Below, piece by piece: positions 48,545 to 58,223 of a stretch of DNA of 64,000 nt; position 1 is the first letter of the stretch, and each line of letters starts with the position of its first letter. A program made the position numbers and the translations under genes. Below the pieces are notes generated by a model that saw only the letters and a program-made list of their open reading frames with translations, ran no database searches and was not told the DNA's origin. Source of the stretch: Moraxellaceae bacterium (GTDB lineage: Bacteria > Pseudomonadota > Gammaproteobacteria > Pseudomonadales > Moraxellaceae); contig JAUSND010000025.1 in NCBI GenBank assembly GCA_030646295.1, positions 107,396 to 171,395 of the forward strand, given 5' to 3'.

Positions 48545-49069
48545 ATGGCAATTGAAAAAGCAGTATTGGGCGGTGGCTGTTTCTGGTGTCTGGATGCCGT
48601 CTTTCGTGAAGTGAAGGGCGTGACGGAGGTGGTGTCCGGCTATGCCGGTGGGGCACGCCCCAATCCCACCTATGAGCAGATCTGCACCGGCGCGACCGGG
48701 CATGCCGAGGTGGTGCAGCTGTCGTTTGACAACAGCGTGATCTCCTTCCGCGATCTGCTCGACATTTTCTTTGCCATTCACGATCCCACCACGCTTGACC
48801 GTCAGGGCAATGACCGGGGCACCCAGTACCGCTCGGTGATTTTCTGTCAGGACGAAGCGCAGGAAACGGCAGCGCAAGTGGCGATCAAGACCCTGACGAC
48901 CGCGCAGGTTTTTTCTGCACCGGTTGTCACGGAACTTGCCAAGGCCGTGCCTTTTTATGCGGCCGAGGACTATCACCAGAATTTTTTCGCACGAAATCCT
49001 GGTCAGGGCTATTGCCAGATGGTGGTGGCGCCCAAGGTGGCCAAATTCCGGAAGGAATTCCTGTGCTGA
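48545..49069 (+). CDS. msrA: Peptide methionine sulfoxide reductase A
   Basis: The 174-residue protein has the catalytic GGGCFWCLDAVF near residue 10 and the MsrA stretches SGYAGG, YEQICTGATGHAEVVQ and HDPTTLDRQGNDRGTQYRS. It reduces S-methionine sulfoxide using thioredoxin (trxA at 7246). AAAGGAG precedes the ATG. There is no signal peptide, so it is cytoplasmic. Confidence 0.97.
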   Translation: MAIEKAVLGGGCFWCLDAVFREVKGVTEVVSGYAGGARPNPTYEQICTGATGHAEVVQLSFDNSVISFRDLLDIFFAIHDPTTLDRQGNDRGTQYRSVIFCQDEAQETAAQVAIKTLTTAQVFSAPVVTELAKAVPFYAAEDYHQNFFARNPGQGYCQMVVAPKVAKFRKEFLC

Positions 49070-49084
49070 TCGTGCGCGCAGCAT

Positions 49085-49122
49085 AAAAAAAGCCCGGTCC
49101 GCAAACGGATATGCGGCCGGGC
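49085..49122 (-). terminator. Terminator of the alkB transcript
   Basis: On the minus strand GCCCGGCCGCA pairs with TGCGGACCGGGC (one mismatch), followed by seven T. It sits 74 bp past the alkB stop and 15 bp past msrA. Confidence 0.82.
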
Positions 49123-49196
49123 AAGAGTTGAAACACGGGCAACACTTACGCCAGACAGTTCAGCGCCAACATTTCCTGGTCAGACTGTCTGCACGC

Positions 49197-50600
49197 TCAA
49201 TCCGGCAACGGTTCAAAATCCACTTTTTCACGCACGGCACAATCCGGGCATGGCCAGCTGTCCGGAATCTTCGACCACACTGTTCCGGCGGAAAATCCTT
49301 CGTGCGGGCAACCTGCCTTTTCGTCATACACAAAGCCGCAGTCCGGGCAGCGATAACGGTTGGTGGCCGCCATCACTGTTGCCGGTGCAATGGTTTCTGG
49401 CTGCGGTTGGCCGGCGCGGGCCACGGCTTCGCGGCCTGCTTCTTCACGCAGCAGTTTTGCGCGCTTTGATGGCAGGATGTTTGCCAGCGACAGATCGCCC
49501 TTGTAGTGCGCGGCCACCAGCGGGTCCATCTGGCGGAACCACAGCCAGGGAATGTAGGCCGGGATGAGCATCGAGGCGTAGCCTGACGGCAGTTGCGGGC
49601 TGTTCTCGAAGTGACGCAGGGCCTGAAAGCTGCGCGTCGGGTGTGCGTGATGATCGGAGTGACGCTGCAGCTGGTACAGGAAAAGATTGGTCACGATGTG
49701 ATTGCTGTTCCATGAGTGCTCGGGCGCACAACGGACATAACGACCATCAGCACCCTTCTGGCGCAGCAGGCCGTAATGCTCGATGTAGTTGATGACTTCC
49801 AGCAGCGCCGCACCATAAAAAGCCTGCAGACCAAGGAACACCAGCGCGCCCCAACCCAGCCACAGGGTCATACCGCCAAAAAACACCAGTGTCATGGCCC
49901 AGGCCTGGAAATTGTCGTTCTCAAGGCTCCACACCGACTTGCCCATGCGGCCCAGTCGTTCAGCCTCGATCTCCCAGGCCGACATCACGCTGCCGATCAT
50001 GGTGCGCGGCAGGAAACGCCAGAAGGATTCGCCCATCTTCGAACTGGCCGGATCATCCGGTGTGGCGACATTCTTGTGATGGCCGCGGTTGTGCTCGACA
50101 AAGAAATGGCCATAGGCCACCGGGGCAAGGGTCAGCTTGGCCATCCAGCGATCAAACGACTCGCGCTTGTGGCCCAGCTCGTGACTGGTGTTGATGGCAA
50201 TCCCGTTGATGGCGCCTACGCTGAAAATCAGGCCCACCAGCTCCCAGGTTGCAAGGTCGCCGGTTACGGCAACCCAGGTACCCCAGATGGTGGTGGCAAA
50301 CTGGGCCGGGATGTAGGAATAGACAATGGCGCGGTAGTAGCCGTCATTCTCAAGCTGGTTGACGGCAGACTCTGGCGGATTGCTCTGGTCGGTACCGATC
50401 AGCCAGTCAAACACCGGGATCAGCACATAGACCAGCAGGGGGCCACCCCAGGTGAAAATGCCCCAGCCGGTCAGGCTGTAGGCGGTCAGGATCAGCAAGC
50501 CGAGCACCGGGATGAGCGGACTGAACAGCCAGAGCAGACGCTTGGGGTCTGTCCAGGGCTGTGCCGTCAAGGTTGTCGCATTCATGGTATTAGTTGTCAT
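49197..50600 (-). CDS. alkB: Alkane 1-monooxygenase fused to rubredoxin
   Basis: The 467-residue protein combines a six-helix AlkB-type membrane hydroxylase with a C-terminal rubredoxin. The di-iron His clusters appear as HELGHK, EHNRGHH, NYIEHYG and LQRHSDHH. After a linker (about residues 375-410), rubredoxin follows with two CPDC motifs (YRCPDCGFVY and WPCPDCAVREK). AlkB oxidises the terminal carbon of medium-chain n-alkanes; the tethered rubredoxin would deliver electrons in cis. Such fusions are known in some actinobacteria and gammaproteobacteria. The ATG at 50600 has GGAG 7 bp upstream. It is divergent from an AraC regulator. Confidence 0.95.
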   Translation of the reverse strand: MTTNTMNATTLTAQPWTDPKRLLWLFSPLIPVLGLLILTAYSLTGWGIFTWGGPLLVYVLIPVFDWLIGTDQSNPPESAVNQLENDGYYRAIVYSYIPAQFATTIWGTWVAVTGDLATWELVGLIFSVGAINGIAINTSHELGHKRESFDRWMAKLTLAPVAYGHFFVEHNRGHHKNVATPDDPASSKMGESFWRFLPRTMIGSVMSAWEIEAERLGRMGKSVWSLENDNFQAWAMTLVFFGGMTLWLGWGALVFLGLQAFYGAALLEVINYIEHYGLLRQKGADGRYVRCAPEHSWNSNHIVTNLFLYQLQRHSDHHAHPTRSFQALRHFENSPQLPSGYASMLIPAYIPWLWFRQMDPLVAAHYKGDLSLANILPSKRAKLLREEAGREAVARAGQPQPETIAPATVMAATNRYRCPDCGFVYDEKAGCPHEGFSAGTVWSKIPDSWPCPDCAVREKVDFEPLPD

Positions 50601-50751
50601 TATGTCTCCAGGATCACCCACCGGGGTGACTGCGTGACAGTATCATTGACTAATGGCACATTGGTTGACATAGGCAATTCGCCGGCAAACCGGCGTAAAA
50701 CACCGTAAACTCCCACTGGAACGCTTTTCCGGGACAGAATCGGACTATTGA
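50601..50751. promoter_or_regulatory. Divergent alkB/araC promoter region
   Basis: The 151-bp gap carries two CATTG copies 15 bp apart (50644-50648 and 50659-50663), in a repeated context that includes TTGAC. Direct repeats of this kind can be AraC-family sites. A small hairpin CGCCGG…CCGGCG (50680-50695) also lies here. Promoter boxes are not clear. Confidence 0.35.
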
Positions 50752-51699
50752 ATGGAAGACACACTCAGCCAGTTGCTTGATGACATCCACCTTTCCGGGG
50801 GGGAGTTCCGCTATGTGCAGGCGGGCAGCCCGTGGGGGTTTGTGTTCCGGGCACGCAATCTGGCCAGCTTTCATCTGGTGATTGCCGGGCGCGCCGAACT
50901 GCGGGTGGCCGGCGAGCCGCCGCAAATCCTGGAGGCCGGCGACATGGCGGTCATGACCAGCGGCCGTGACCACACCATGCGTGACCTGGACGGCGCCCCG
51001 CCGGAAAGCGAATGGACCGACCTCAGCTCCTTCATCATGGGTCACAGCCAGGAGGCCGTGACGCTGGGTGGCAATGGCACACAGACCATCCTGCTGTCGG
51101 CGCGATTCAGCTTTGATGCCGACCTTGCCCGTCCCCTGCTCTCCGCCCTCCCCCCGATCCTGCTGATACGCAGCATTTCCAGGCAGCCGCCGGAATGGCT
51201 GCGCATCGGCCTGGAGTTCCTGTCCAACGAAGGGGTAGGTCGCCCGGGTCGGCAGGCCATCATCAACCGTCTGGCCAGCATCCTGTTCATCGAGTGCGTG
51301 CGCTCGCATGTGGAAGGCCTGCCCGAAGGCGCCAGCAACTGGCTGCGCGCCCTGCGCGACCCGGCACTGTCGGCCGTGCTGTCGGCCCTGCACCAGCGCC
51401 CCGGTCACGGCTGGACCGTGCCTGAACTGGCCGGCATTGCCTGCCTTTCCCGCTCCGCCTTTGCCGACCGCTTTACCCAGATCCTTGGCCAGCCCCCGCT
51501 CAGCTATCTGGCCGAGCACCGCATGCGCCTGGCCGCCTGGCAGCTGCAACATACCCAGCAACCCATCCGGCACATTGCCGAGGTGGTGGGCTATGCCTCT
51601 GAAACCGCGTTCAGCCAGGCCTTCAAGCGCCTTTATGGTTGTGCGCCTTCACGCTTCCGCCTGCAGGCAACGGCCGCAGAAGCGGCAACGCCGGAGTAA
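50752..51699 (+). CDS. AraC-family regulator, probable alkB activator
   Basis: The 315-residue protein has an N-terminal cupin-type sensor domain (HLVIAGRAELRVAGEPPQILEAGDM) and a C-terminal AraC double helix-turn-helix (about residues 215-305, ending AEVVGYASETAFSQAFKRLYGCAPSRFR). It is divergent from alkB, so control of alkane oxidation is the simplest role; the inducer is unknown. Start at ATG 50752; the ribosome site is weak. Confidence 0.9.
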   Translation: MEDTLSQLLDDIHLSGGEFRYVQAGSPWGFVFRARNLASFHLVIAGRAELRVAGEPPQILEAGDMAVMTSGRDHTMRDLDGAPPESEWTDLSSFIMGHSQEAVTLGGNGTQTILLSARFSFDADLARPLLSALPPILLIRSISRQPPEWLRIGLEFLSNEGVGRPGRQAIINRLASILFIECVRSHVEGLPEGASNWLRALRDPALSAVLSALHQRPGHGWTVPELAGIACLSRSAFADRFTQILGQPPLSYLAEHRMRLAAWQLQHTQQPIRHIAEVVGYASETAFSQAFKRLYGCAPSRFRLQATAAEAATPE

Positions 51700-51797
51700 G
51701 ACCGTGTCACCACAGCCAACGCCAGTGCGTCAGCAATGTTGTTCACTACCGGCTTGCGCTAGAGTTTGCCAATGACAACGCCGGAACCAACAAGAAC

Positions 51798-53129
51798 ATG
51801 AAAACGCGTTACCCCCTTTCCGTCACTGACGAGCTGTTCCTGCATCTGGAAAAACCGGATGAGCCAATGAGCCTGCAACTGGAGATCCGCTTCAGCGGGC
51901 GCATTGATGAAAAGCAGCTGGAAGTGGCCACCTACTCCGCCATGCGGATGCACCCGCTGGCCAGTGTGCGCCAGCACCGCACCAAAGGTGGTGACGGCTA
52001 CGAATGGGAAACCGTGGACCGCCCCGATGAAGACCCGGTCATGACGGTTGTGTGTGACGATGCCGCCGCACTGGACACTGCGCGCAACGAGTTTTATTCC
52101 CGCCGCCTGTTGCTGGAAAGCGCCCCACCCTTCCGTTTTCTGGTGGCCCATCTGGATGGTGGCGACTGGCTGTTCCTGAAAATGAGCCATGCCGTCACCG
52201 ACGCTTTCGGTGCCTACCGCTTCCTGCAATCCGTGCTGCGCCGCTATGCCGGCGTGAACGACACCCAGCCCGACGACGTGGACATCATTCCGGCGCGCAA
52301 CCTGAGCCGGGAATTTGGCGCCAAAAGCCTGAGCGAACGCATTCGCCGCGCCACCGGCCTGCTCGGCTACCTGATGGAATCCGTGCAATTGCCCACACGC
52401 ATTGCACCGCATTTTGCCGAGAACAAGGCTGGCGTCAGTTTTGTCTCGCACACTTTTACGGTTGCCGATACCGATGCCCTTGCCGTGTTACGCAAGGGCA
52501 GTGCCACGCTGAATGATGTGCTGGCTGCGCTGCTGCACCTGACGATTGCGCGCTGGAACGACAGCCGCAAGGAATCATCCGGCCGCGTCACCCTGATGAA
52601 CGCCATGAACCTGCGCCCGATCACGTGGCAACAGGAAGGCGTTGGCAACATGTCGCTGTGGGTGAACGTCACCACCACCGAAACCGAGCGGCGCTACTAC
52701 GAGCGCACGCTGGCATCCATCACCGAACAGACGCGCAAGATCAAGACGCGCGAAACGGCCGGCCTGCTGGTCGACCTGCTCGACATGACACAGTTGCTGC
52801 CGACCAAGCTGCGCAAGGCCCTTACCCAGCTCATGCCGCTCACCGGCAACTTTGTGGTGGACTCCTCGGTACTCAACAATCTGGGCCGCGTACCCGACCT
52901 GCCCGATCCCGCCGGCAAGACCGGGCGCATCACTGCCATCCGTTTCTCGCCCCCCACCAACATGCCGATGGGCGTAGCCGTGGGTGCGGTGACCCTGCGT
53001 GGCGAGCTGACCGTGACCTTCCGCTACCGCCTGGCGCAATTTGACCGGCATGCCGCAGAAGCTTTCCGTGACCAGTTTGTGGGCCTGAGCAATGAACTGG
53101 TTGCCGCCGCGCAAGGCACATCGGACTGA
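51798..53129 (+). CDS. CoA-dependent acyltransferase/condensation superfamily protein
   Basis: The 443-residue protein has the HxxxD core of the acyltransferase superfamily in FLKMSHAVTDAFGAY near residue 132, a variant of HHxxxDG, and a C-terminal half with the PTNMPMGVAVG … LTVTFRYR pattern seen in condensation and alcohol-acyltransferase-like enzymes. It may be a stand-alone acyltransferase using acyl-CoA, possibly wax-ester-like in view of the neighbouring alkB; substrate unproven. The start at 51798 gives MKTRYPLSVTDELF; the frame is open upstream into the araC gene. The next gene starts 28 bp after its stop. Confidence 0.75.
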   Translation: MKTRYPLSVTDELFLHLEKPDEPMSLQLEIRFSGRIDEKQLEVATYSAMRMHPLASVRQHRTKGGDGYEWETVDRPDEDPVMTVVCDDAAALDTARNEFYSRRLLLESAPPFRFLVAHLDGGDWLFLKMSHAVTDAFGAYRFLQSVLRRYAGVNDTQPDDVDIIPARNLSREFGAKSLSERIRRATGLLGYLMESVQLPTRIAPHFAENKAGVSFVSHTFTVADTDALAVLRKGSATLNDVLAALLHLTIARWNDSRKESSGRVTLMNAMNLRPITWQQEGVGNMSLWVNVTTTETERRYYERTLASITEQTRKIKTRETAGLLVDLLDMTQLLPTKLRKALTQLMPLTGNFVVDSSVLNNLGRVPDLPDPAGKTGRITAIRFSPPTNMPMGVAVGAVTLRGELTVTFRYRLAQFDRHAAEAFRDQFVGLSNELVAAAQGTSD

Positions 53130-53157
53130 TGTGCACCACCAGACGCACCCAGCCGGC

Positions 53158-53820
53158 ATGACCGCCGACTCACTGACTGCCGAAATCCGCCAGACGCTCT
53201 CGCAGGCACGCATCGTGCCGGAGACCCTGCCGGATTGTGGCGGCCTGCAGCTTTACCTGCTGGCCGCCGATTTTCCGCAGGACGCCCTCAGCCCCACAGA
53301 AATGCACGCCGCCCTGCACGAACCTGCCTACTGGATTTTCTGCTGGGCCTCCGGGCTCGCGCTGGCCCGCAAGATCCTGCGCGAACCGGATCTGGTGCGG
53401 GGCCGCAAGGTGCTGGATTTTGGTGCCGGCTCGGGCGTGGTGGCCTGTGCCGCCGCACTGGCCGGCGCTCGCGAGGTTGTGGCCTGCGACATTGATCGCG
53501 CCTCCCTGCGGGCCTGCCGCGCCAATGCCGGACTGAACGGGGTGACCGTGCGTCTGGCTGACGACTTCTTTGGCCTGACCGAAGACTTTGACCTGGTCCT
53601 GGCCGCCGACGTGCTTTATGACAAGGCCAATCACGGATTTCTCGACGACTTTCTGGCGCGCGCCCCCGAGGTGCTGGTGGCCGATTCGCGGGTGAAAAAC
53701 CTGCAGGTGCCGCCATATGTACTGGTGGGCGAGGAAGAGGCCGAGACCCTGCCCGACCTCAACGAGTTTGACGAGTTTCGCCGCGTGCGTTTTTACCGGG
53801 GACAACGGCACCCCCGCTGA
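53158..53820 (+). CDS. Class I SAM-dependent methyltransferase
   Basis: The 220-residue protein has the SAM-binding motif I DFGAGSGVVACAAALAGA near residue 83 and the acidic VVACDID after it. The order WIFCWASGLALARKILREP before motif I and FDLVLAADVLYDKAN later is typical of the COG3897/ETFB-lysine-methyltransferase-like family, so it may methylate a protein lysine. The start is uncertain (53158 or the open frame at 53092). It probably shares a transcript with the acyltransferase gene. Confidence 0.78.
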   Translation: MTADSLTAEIRQTLSQARIVPETLPDCGGLQLYLLAADFPQDALSPTEMHAALHEPAYWIFCWASGLALARKILREPDLVRGRKVLDFGAGSGVVACAAALAGAREVVACDIDRASLRACRANAGLNGVTVRLADDFFGLTEDFDLVLAADVLYDKANHGFLDDFLARAPEVLVADSRVKNLQVPPYVLVGEEEAETLPDLNEFDEFRRVRFYRGQRHPR

Positions 53821-53940
53821 TTGCCTGCGCAACCGGCAGGAATGCCAAGCGGTACATGGACAAGCGGTGCCCCGGCAAGGCAGACTTGCGGGGTTGGCAG
53901 GGTTGTCCCGCCTGTGCTTGTGCATTGAATAATAACGAGA

Positions 53941-54819
53941 ATGTCCGCTTCCGCAGCCGTTTCCACAGGTGACCGACTCAGCTTCACGATTTTCGTGGCT
54001 GTGGTGCTGCACGCCATCCTGATTTTTGGCCTGGCCTTTACGGCACCCCGCATCGAACTGCCCAATGTGATGGAAGTGACACTGGCGCAGCACCAGAGCA
54101 GCATCGCCGACAAGGATGCCGACTTTCTGGCACAGGCCAACCAGAAAGGCAGTGGCAGTCTCGACAAGGCGGCCATGATCACCAGCCCGCACCAGTCGCG
54201 TTTTCACGACAGCGACATCAATGAAATCCAACCGGAAGAAAGCCGTGCGGCCATGAAAGCCAGCGAGTCAAAACGCCGGCAGGTCATTACCACCACTGCA
54301 TCGTCCCGCCGCCAGTACGACAACCGCAAGAGCAGCGAACTGCGCCAGGAACAGACGGAAGTGCGCGAGGCACAGCTGGCAAGAGCCTGGCAGTCGGACG
54401 AGATCTCCAGCCTGGAAGCACGTCTGGCCGCCAAGAAGCAGGCCTATGCCAAGCGGCCCAAGGTGCGCACGGTATCAACCATTTCCACACGTTATGACCG
54501 TGATGCGGCGTATGTGGATGCCTTCCGCTCGCGCGTGGAAGAAATCGGCAACAAGAATTATCCGGAGGCGGCGAAGCGCAGGAACCTGTACGGGAATGTG
54601 CGTTTGCTGGTGGCCGTTTTGCCGTCGGGACGGGTGAAGGAAATTGTGGTGCTGAAGTCGTCGGGGCATCGTGTGCTTGATGAGGCGGCGCGGCAGAGTG
54701 TGCGGCTGGCGGAGCCGTTCATGCCGTTTCCGGCGAGCATTCGCAAGGATACGGATATTTTGCAGGTGATCCGGACGTGGAAGTTTTCGGATTCGGACAG
54801 GATGTCGGCGGAGAATTGA
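53941..54819 (+). CDS. tonB: TonB-family energy transducer
   Basis: The 292-residue protein has one N-terminal membrane anchor (IFVAVVLHAILIFGLAF, residues ~17-34), a long charged coiled-coil linker (about residues 40-185), and a C-terminal TonB domain (RVEEIGNKNYPEAAKRRNLYGNVRLLVAVLPSG … ILQVIRTWKF). It transfers proton-motive force to outer-membrane receptors or, like TonB3 of Pseudomonas, serves other functions. No exbB or exbD is adjacent. The last ~250 bp use many G-ending codons (GTG, TTG, CGG), unlike its 5' part. Confidence 0.9.
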   Translation: MSASAAVSTGDRLSFTIFVAVVLHAILIFGLAFTAPRIELPNVMEVTLAQHQSSIADKDADFLAQANQKGSGSLDKAAMITSPHQSRFHDSDINEIQPEESRAAMKASESKRRQVITTTASSRRQYDNRKSSELRQEQTEVREAQLARAWQSDEISSLEARLAAKKQAYAKRPKVRTVSTISTRYDRDAAYVDAFRSRVEEIGNKNYPEAAKRRNLYGNVRLLVAVLPSGRVKEIVVLKSSGHRVLDEAARQSVRLAEPFMPFPASIRKDTDILQVIRTWKFSDSDRMSAEN

Positions 54820-54849
54820 GTTTTTGGGGTGGGGGGCTACTGCGTAGGG

Positions 54850-55176
54850 TGGTGCGCCTTCCGCGGGAGGTTCTTTCTTTTGCTTCGCCAAAAGAAAGGA
54901 CCCAAAGAAAAGGCGACCCCGAATCGTTCGCCCCGCGTTGCGGGGTTCCCTGTGGTGCTCGTCTGGCTGCGGGGGCTGCGGAACTCGCCATTGCGTTGCA
55001 ATGGCTCAGACAGTCCTCGCCCTGATCCGCTGCCAGCCTCCGCTCCTCGGCTCTCTTGGACGGGGACCCTTTTAAAAGCCCGGGCGCACGGGCGCTTCGC
55101 TGGGTTCGGTGCTGGGTTGCCGCTTTGCTTCGCTCGCTGGGGCGGCAAGGTCAAAAGCGGAAGCGGAAGCGGAAAA
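54850..55176. repeat. Hairpin-rich repetitive non-coding element
   Basis: The 434-bp gap between tonB and rph holds a run of palindromes: CTTTCTTTTG/CAAAAGAAAG (54873-54898), CCCCGC/GCGGGG with a GTT loop (54931-54945), and GCCATTGC/GCAATGGC with a GTT loop (54987-55005). A GCGGAA triplicate follows near 55156-55174. Open frames here are not convincing. Text of this type (TTTTGGCGAAGCAAAAGAAAG-like) is a dispersed repeat in many Gammaproteobacteria; copy number cannot be judged from this window. Confidence 0.7.
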
Positions 55177-55196
55177 GTTTGGGGTCTAATCAAAAA

Positions 55197-55230
55197 TAAA
55201 AAAGCCGGCGATTTTTGCCGGCTTTTTTAT
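55197..55230. terminator. Bidirectional terminator before rph
   Basis: GCCGGC (55204-55209) and GCCGGC (55217-55222) form a hairpin with A-run upstream and T-run downstream. It ends the minus-strand rph transcript and can stop reading from tonB. Confidence 0.87.
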
Positions 55231-55253
55231 TGCTTTGCAGCATTCAAACGCTT

Positions 55254-55970
55254 TTACCAGCAGAGGACTTGCTTCTGGATGGTGATGAGGTCGTTGATGC
55301 CTTTTTCGGCGAGCAGCAGCATGCTATCGGTTTCGCTGCGGCTGAAGGGTTTGCCTTCGGCGGTGCCCTGGACTTCGACGAAGCCGCCTTGCTGGGTCAT
55401 GACGACGTTCATGTCGGTTTCGCAGGCGGAGTCTTCGGGGTAGTCGAGGTCGAGGACGGGGGTGCCGTTGTACATGCCGACGGAGACGGCGGCGATGAGG
55501 CCGGTCAGCGGGTCCTGCTTCATCATTTTCTTGTTGAGCATGAAGGTCAGTGCGTCGACGAGGGCGACGCAGCCGCCGGTGATGCTGGCGGTGCGGGTGC
55601 CGCCGTCGGCCTGGATGACGTCGCAGTCGATGGTGATGGTGTTTTCACCAAGCTTTTTCAGGTCGACGCAGGCACGCAGGCTGCGGCCGATGAGGCGCTG
55701 GATTTCGAGTGTGCGGCCGCCCTGCTTGCCGCGGGAGGCTTCGCGGTCGGAGCGGGTGTGGGTGGCGCGGGGGAGCATGCCGTATTCGGCGGTGATCCAG
55801 CCTTCGCCCTTGCCCTTCAGGAAACGGGGCACGCTGTTTTCGACGCTGGCGGTGCACAGAACCTTGGTGTCGCCGAATTCGACAAGGACGGAGCCTTCGG
55901 CGTGACGGGTGTACTGGCGGGTGATAGTGACCGGGCGCAGCTGGTCGGGGGTACGGCCTGAGGGACGCAT
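55254..55970 (-). CDS. rph: Ribonuclease PH
   Basis: The 238-residue protein has RNase PH hallmarks: [16 protein letters not shown] at the start, [27 protein letters not shown] and [12 protein letters not shown]. It trims tRNA 3' ends phosphorolytically. It is divergent from yicC, the arrangement seen in Pseudomonas and E. coli, and ends at an intrinsic terminator. Confidence 0.98.
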   Translation of the reverse strand: MRPSGRTPDQLRPVTITRQYTRHAEGSVLVEFGDTKVLCTASVENSVPRFLKGKGEGWITAEYGMLPRATHTRSDREASRGKQGGRTLEIQRLIGRSLRACVDLKKLGENTITIDCDVIQADGGTRTASITGGCVALVDALTFMLNKKMMKQDPLTGLIAAVSVGMYNGTPVLDLDYPEDSACETDMNVVMTQQGGFVEVQGTAEGKPFSRSETDSMLLLAEKGINDLITIQKQVLCW

Positions 55971-56152
55971 GGAAAGCTCCTGAATGTGCAGCCGTCCATT
56001 ATACCGGCTTTGCCGGCTGCCCGCCCGTCCCGCTCATGACCGTTGCAGTCGCCGCATCGATGCCGGGAGGCTCTGCTACAATCGCGGATTCTGTGGCGGG
56101 CTTGCCGCCCGGTTTCATCCGCCAGTTTTTTCAGGTTTTTGTGGAGATTTGC

Positions 56153-57019
56153 ATGATACGCAGCATGACGGCTTTTGCCCGCGCCGAAATCAAGGGCGAG
56201 TTCGGGATGGTGGCCTGTGAGCTGCGCTCGGTGAATCACCGTTATCTGGAGCCGTCGTTCCGCCTGCCGGACACGCTGCGGGATCTGGAGTTTCCCGTGC
56301 GCGAACGTCTGCGCAACACGCTGACCCGTGGCAAGGTGGAAGTGCAGTTTCGCGTGGACATGGCCGATGCCGGCGGTGGCTCGGTGGCGCTGGACCGTGA
56401 GCTGGCCCGCCAGCTGGTGGATGCCGCGGCCGAAATTGACCAGATGACCCGCCATGCCGCGCCGCTGAGTGCCACCGACATCCTGCGCCTGCCCGGCGTG
56501 ATCCGCAGCCGTGACGTGGACACCGAGGCCTTGCATGCTGCCGCCCAGGAAGCGTTTGAACAGGCGCTGACCGGTTTTCTGGCCATGCGCGAGCGTGAAG
56601 GCAGCGAGCTGGCCCGCCTGATCGAGGACCGCCTTGCCGCCATGGTGGCCGAGACCGAGAAGGTGCGGGTGCGCATGCCGGTGATCATGGCGCATTACCG
56701 CGAACGCATGCTGGCGCGTCTGGCCGAGATCAAGGAAGACCTCAATGTCGACCGCCTGGAACAGGAAATGGTGCTGTTTGCCCAGAAGATCGACGTGGCC
56801 GAAGAGATGGACCGCCTCACCTCGCATGTCGCGGAAATCCGTCGTGTACTCAAGGACAAGGGCGCGGTCGGCCGGCGTCTGGACTTCCTGATGCAGGAGC
56901 TTAACCGCGAGGCCAACACACTGGGCTCCAAATCGGTGAATGCCGACAGCACCCTGTCGTCGGTCGAGCTCAAGGTACTCATTGAGCAGATGCGCGAGCA
57001 GATACAGAATATCGAGTAA
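56153..57019 (+). CDS. yicC: YicC family endoribonuclease
   Basis: The 288-residue protein starts MIRSMTAFARAEIKGEFG and has SVNHRYLE, LTRGKVEVQFRV, and the C-terminal GAVGRRLDFLMQELNREANT, all YicC signatures. The family is now described as an endoribonuclease that acts in RNA turnover. GGAG precedes the ATG at 56153, which is better than the upstream open frame from 56036. It leads yicC-gmk-rpoZ-spoT. Confidence 0.95.
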   Translation: MIRSMTAFARAEIKGEFGMVACELRSVNHRYLEPSFRLPDTLRDLEFPVRERLRNTLTRGKVEVQFRVDMADAGGGSVALDRELARQLVDAAAEIDQMTRHAAPLSATDILRLPGVIRSRDVDTEALHAAAQEAFEQALTGFLAMREREGSELARLIEDRLAAMVAETEKVRVRMPVIMAHYRERMLARLAEIKEDLNVDRLEQEMVLFAQKIDVAEEMDRLTSHVAEIRRVLKDKGAVGRRLDFLMQELNREANTLGSKSVNADSTLSSVELKVLIEQMREQIQNIE

Positions 57020-57089
57020 GTCACCCTTATAAAAAACCGGCCACGTCACCTTAAAGACACGCCCCCTGAAAAGACGCGTCCCCTGCTAA

Positions 57090-57713
<624 letters not shown>

Positions 57714-57845
57714 GCCCAGCACTTGCGACGATTCCGGCCCCGAGCCAGACCGGGCATCCGGCGGGCCGGCCTTGCGGGCGCCGGGCGGCTTGCGTAGACT
57801 CCGCCCTCTTGTATTCCCGCTATCACTGCTCTGCCCGAGGTACAC

Positions 57846-58151
57846 ATGGCCCGCGTTACCGTTGAAGATTGCCTGGACAACATGGAGAACCGCTTCGAGC
57901 TCATCCTCGTTGCGTCCAAACGCGCCCGTCAGCTTGCCACTGGCGGCAAAGAAGCCGGCCTGCCCTGGGAAAACGACAAGCCGACCGTGATGGCCCTGCG
58001 TGAAATCGCTGCCGGCCAGGTGACCCGCGACATCCTCACCGCCAAGCCGGAAGAGGAAGAAGAACCGTTTGCCGACCTGCTGCAGCTGGATGCCGCCCAG
58101 TCCGGTGCCAGCAACGCTGCTGCCGCTGCTGCCGAAGACGACGACCTCTGA
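57846..58151 (+). CDS. rpoZ: RNA polymerase omega subunit
   Basis: The 101-residue protein begins [20 protein letters not shown] and has the omega core [12 protein letters not shown] and [17 protein letters not shown]. It aids RNA polymerase assembly and ppGpp response. It lies 72 bp before spoT, with a stem-loop between. Confidence 0.97.
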   Translation: MARVTVEDCLDNMENRFELILVASKRARQLATGGKEAGLPWENDKPTVMALREIAAGQVTRDILTAKPEEEEEPFADLLQLDAAQSGASNAAAAAAEDDDL

Positions 58152-58161
58152 GTACGTTACG

Positions 58162-58185
58162 GGTTACGCAATTTTCTGCGTAACC
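58162..58185 (+). terminator. Stem-loop between rpoZ and spoT
   Basis: GGTTACGCA and TGCGTAACC form a perfect 9-bp stem around ATTTTC. It lies just before the spoT ribosome site and may attenuate reading into spoT; there is no strong T-tract. Confidence 0.5.
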
Positions 58186-58223
58186 TCTTGACGACTCCCG
58201 CGCGTAAACCGGAGACTGGGCCA

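Noticed and set aside
53915..53941. Fur box upstream of tonB
   Set aside because: The AT-rich stretch TTGAATAATAACGAGAATG only loosely resembles a Fur site; too weak to list.
54829..55443. 204-codon frame on + from the repeat into rph
   Set aside because: It reads through hairpins and a terminator and into antisense rph; often annotated as hypothetical but not supported.
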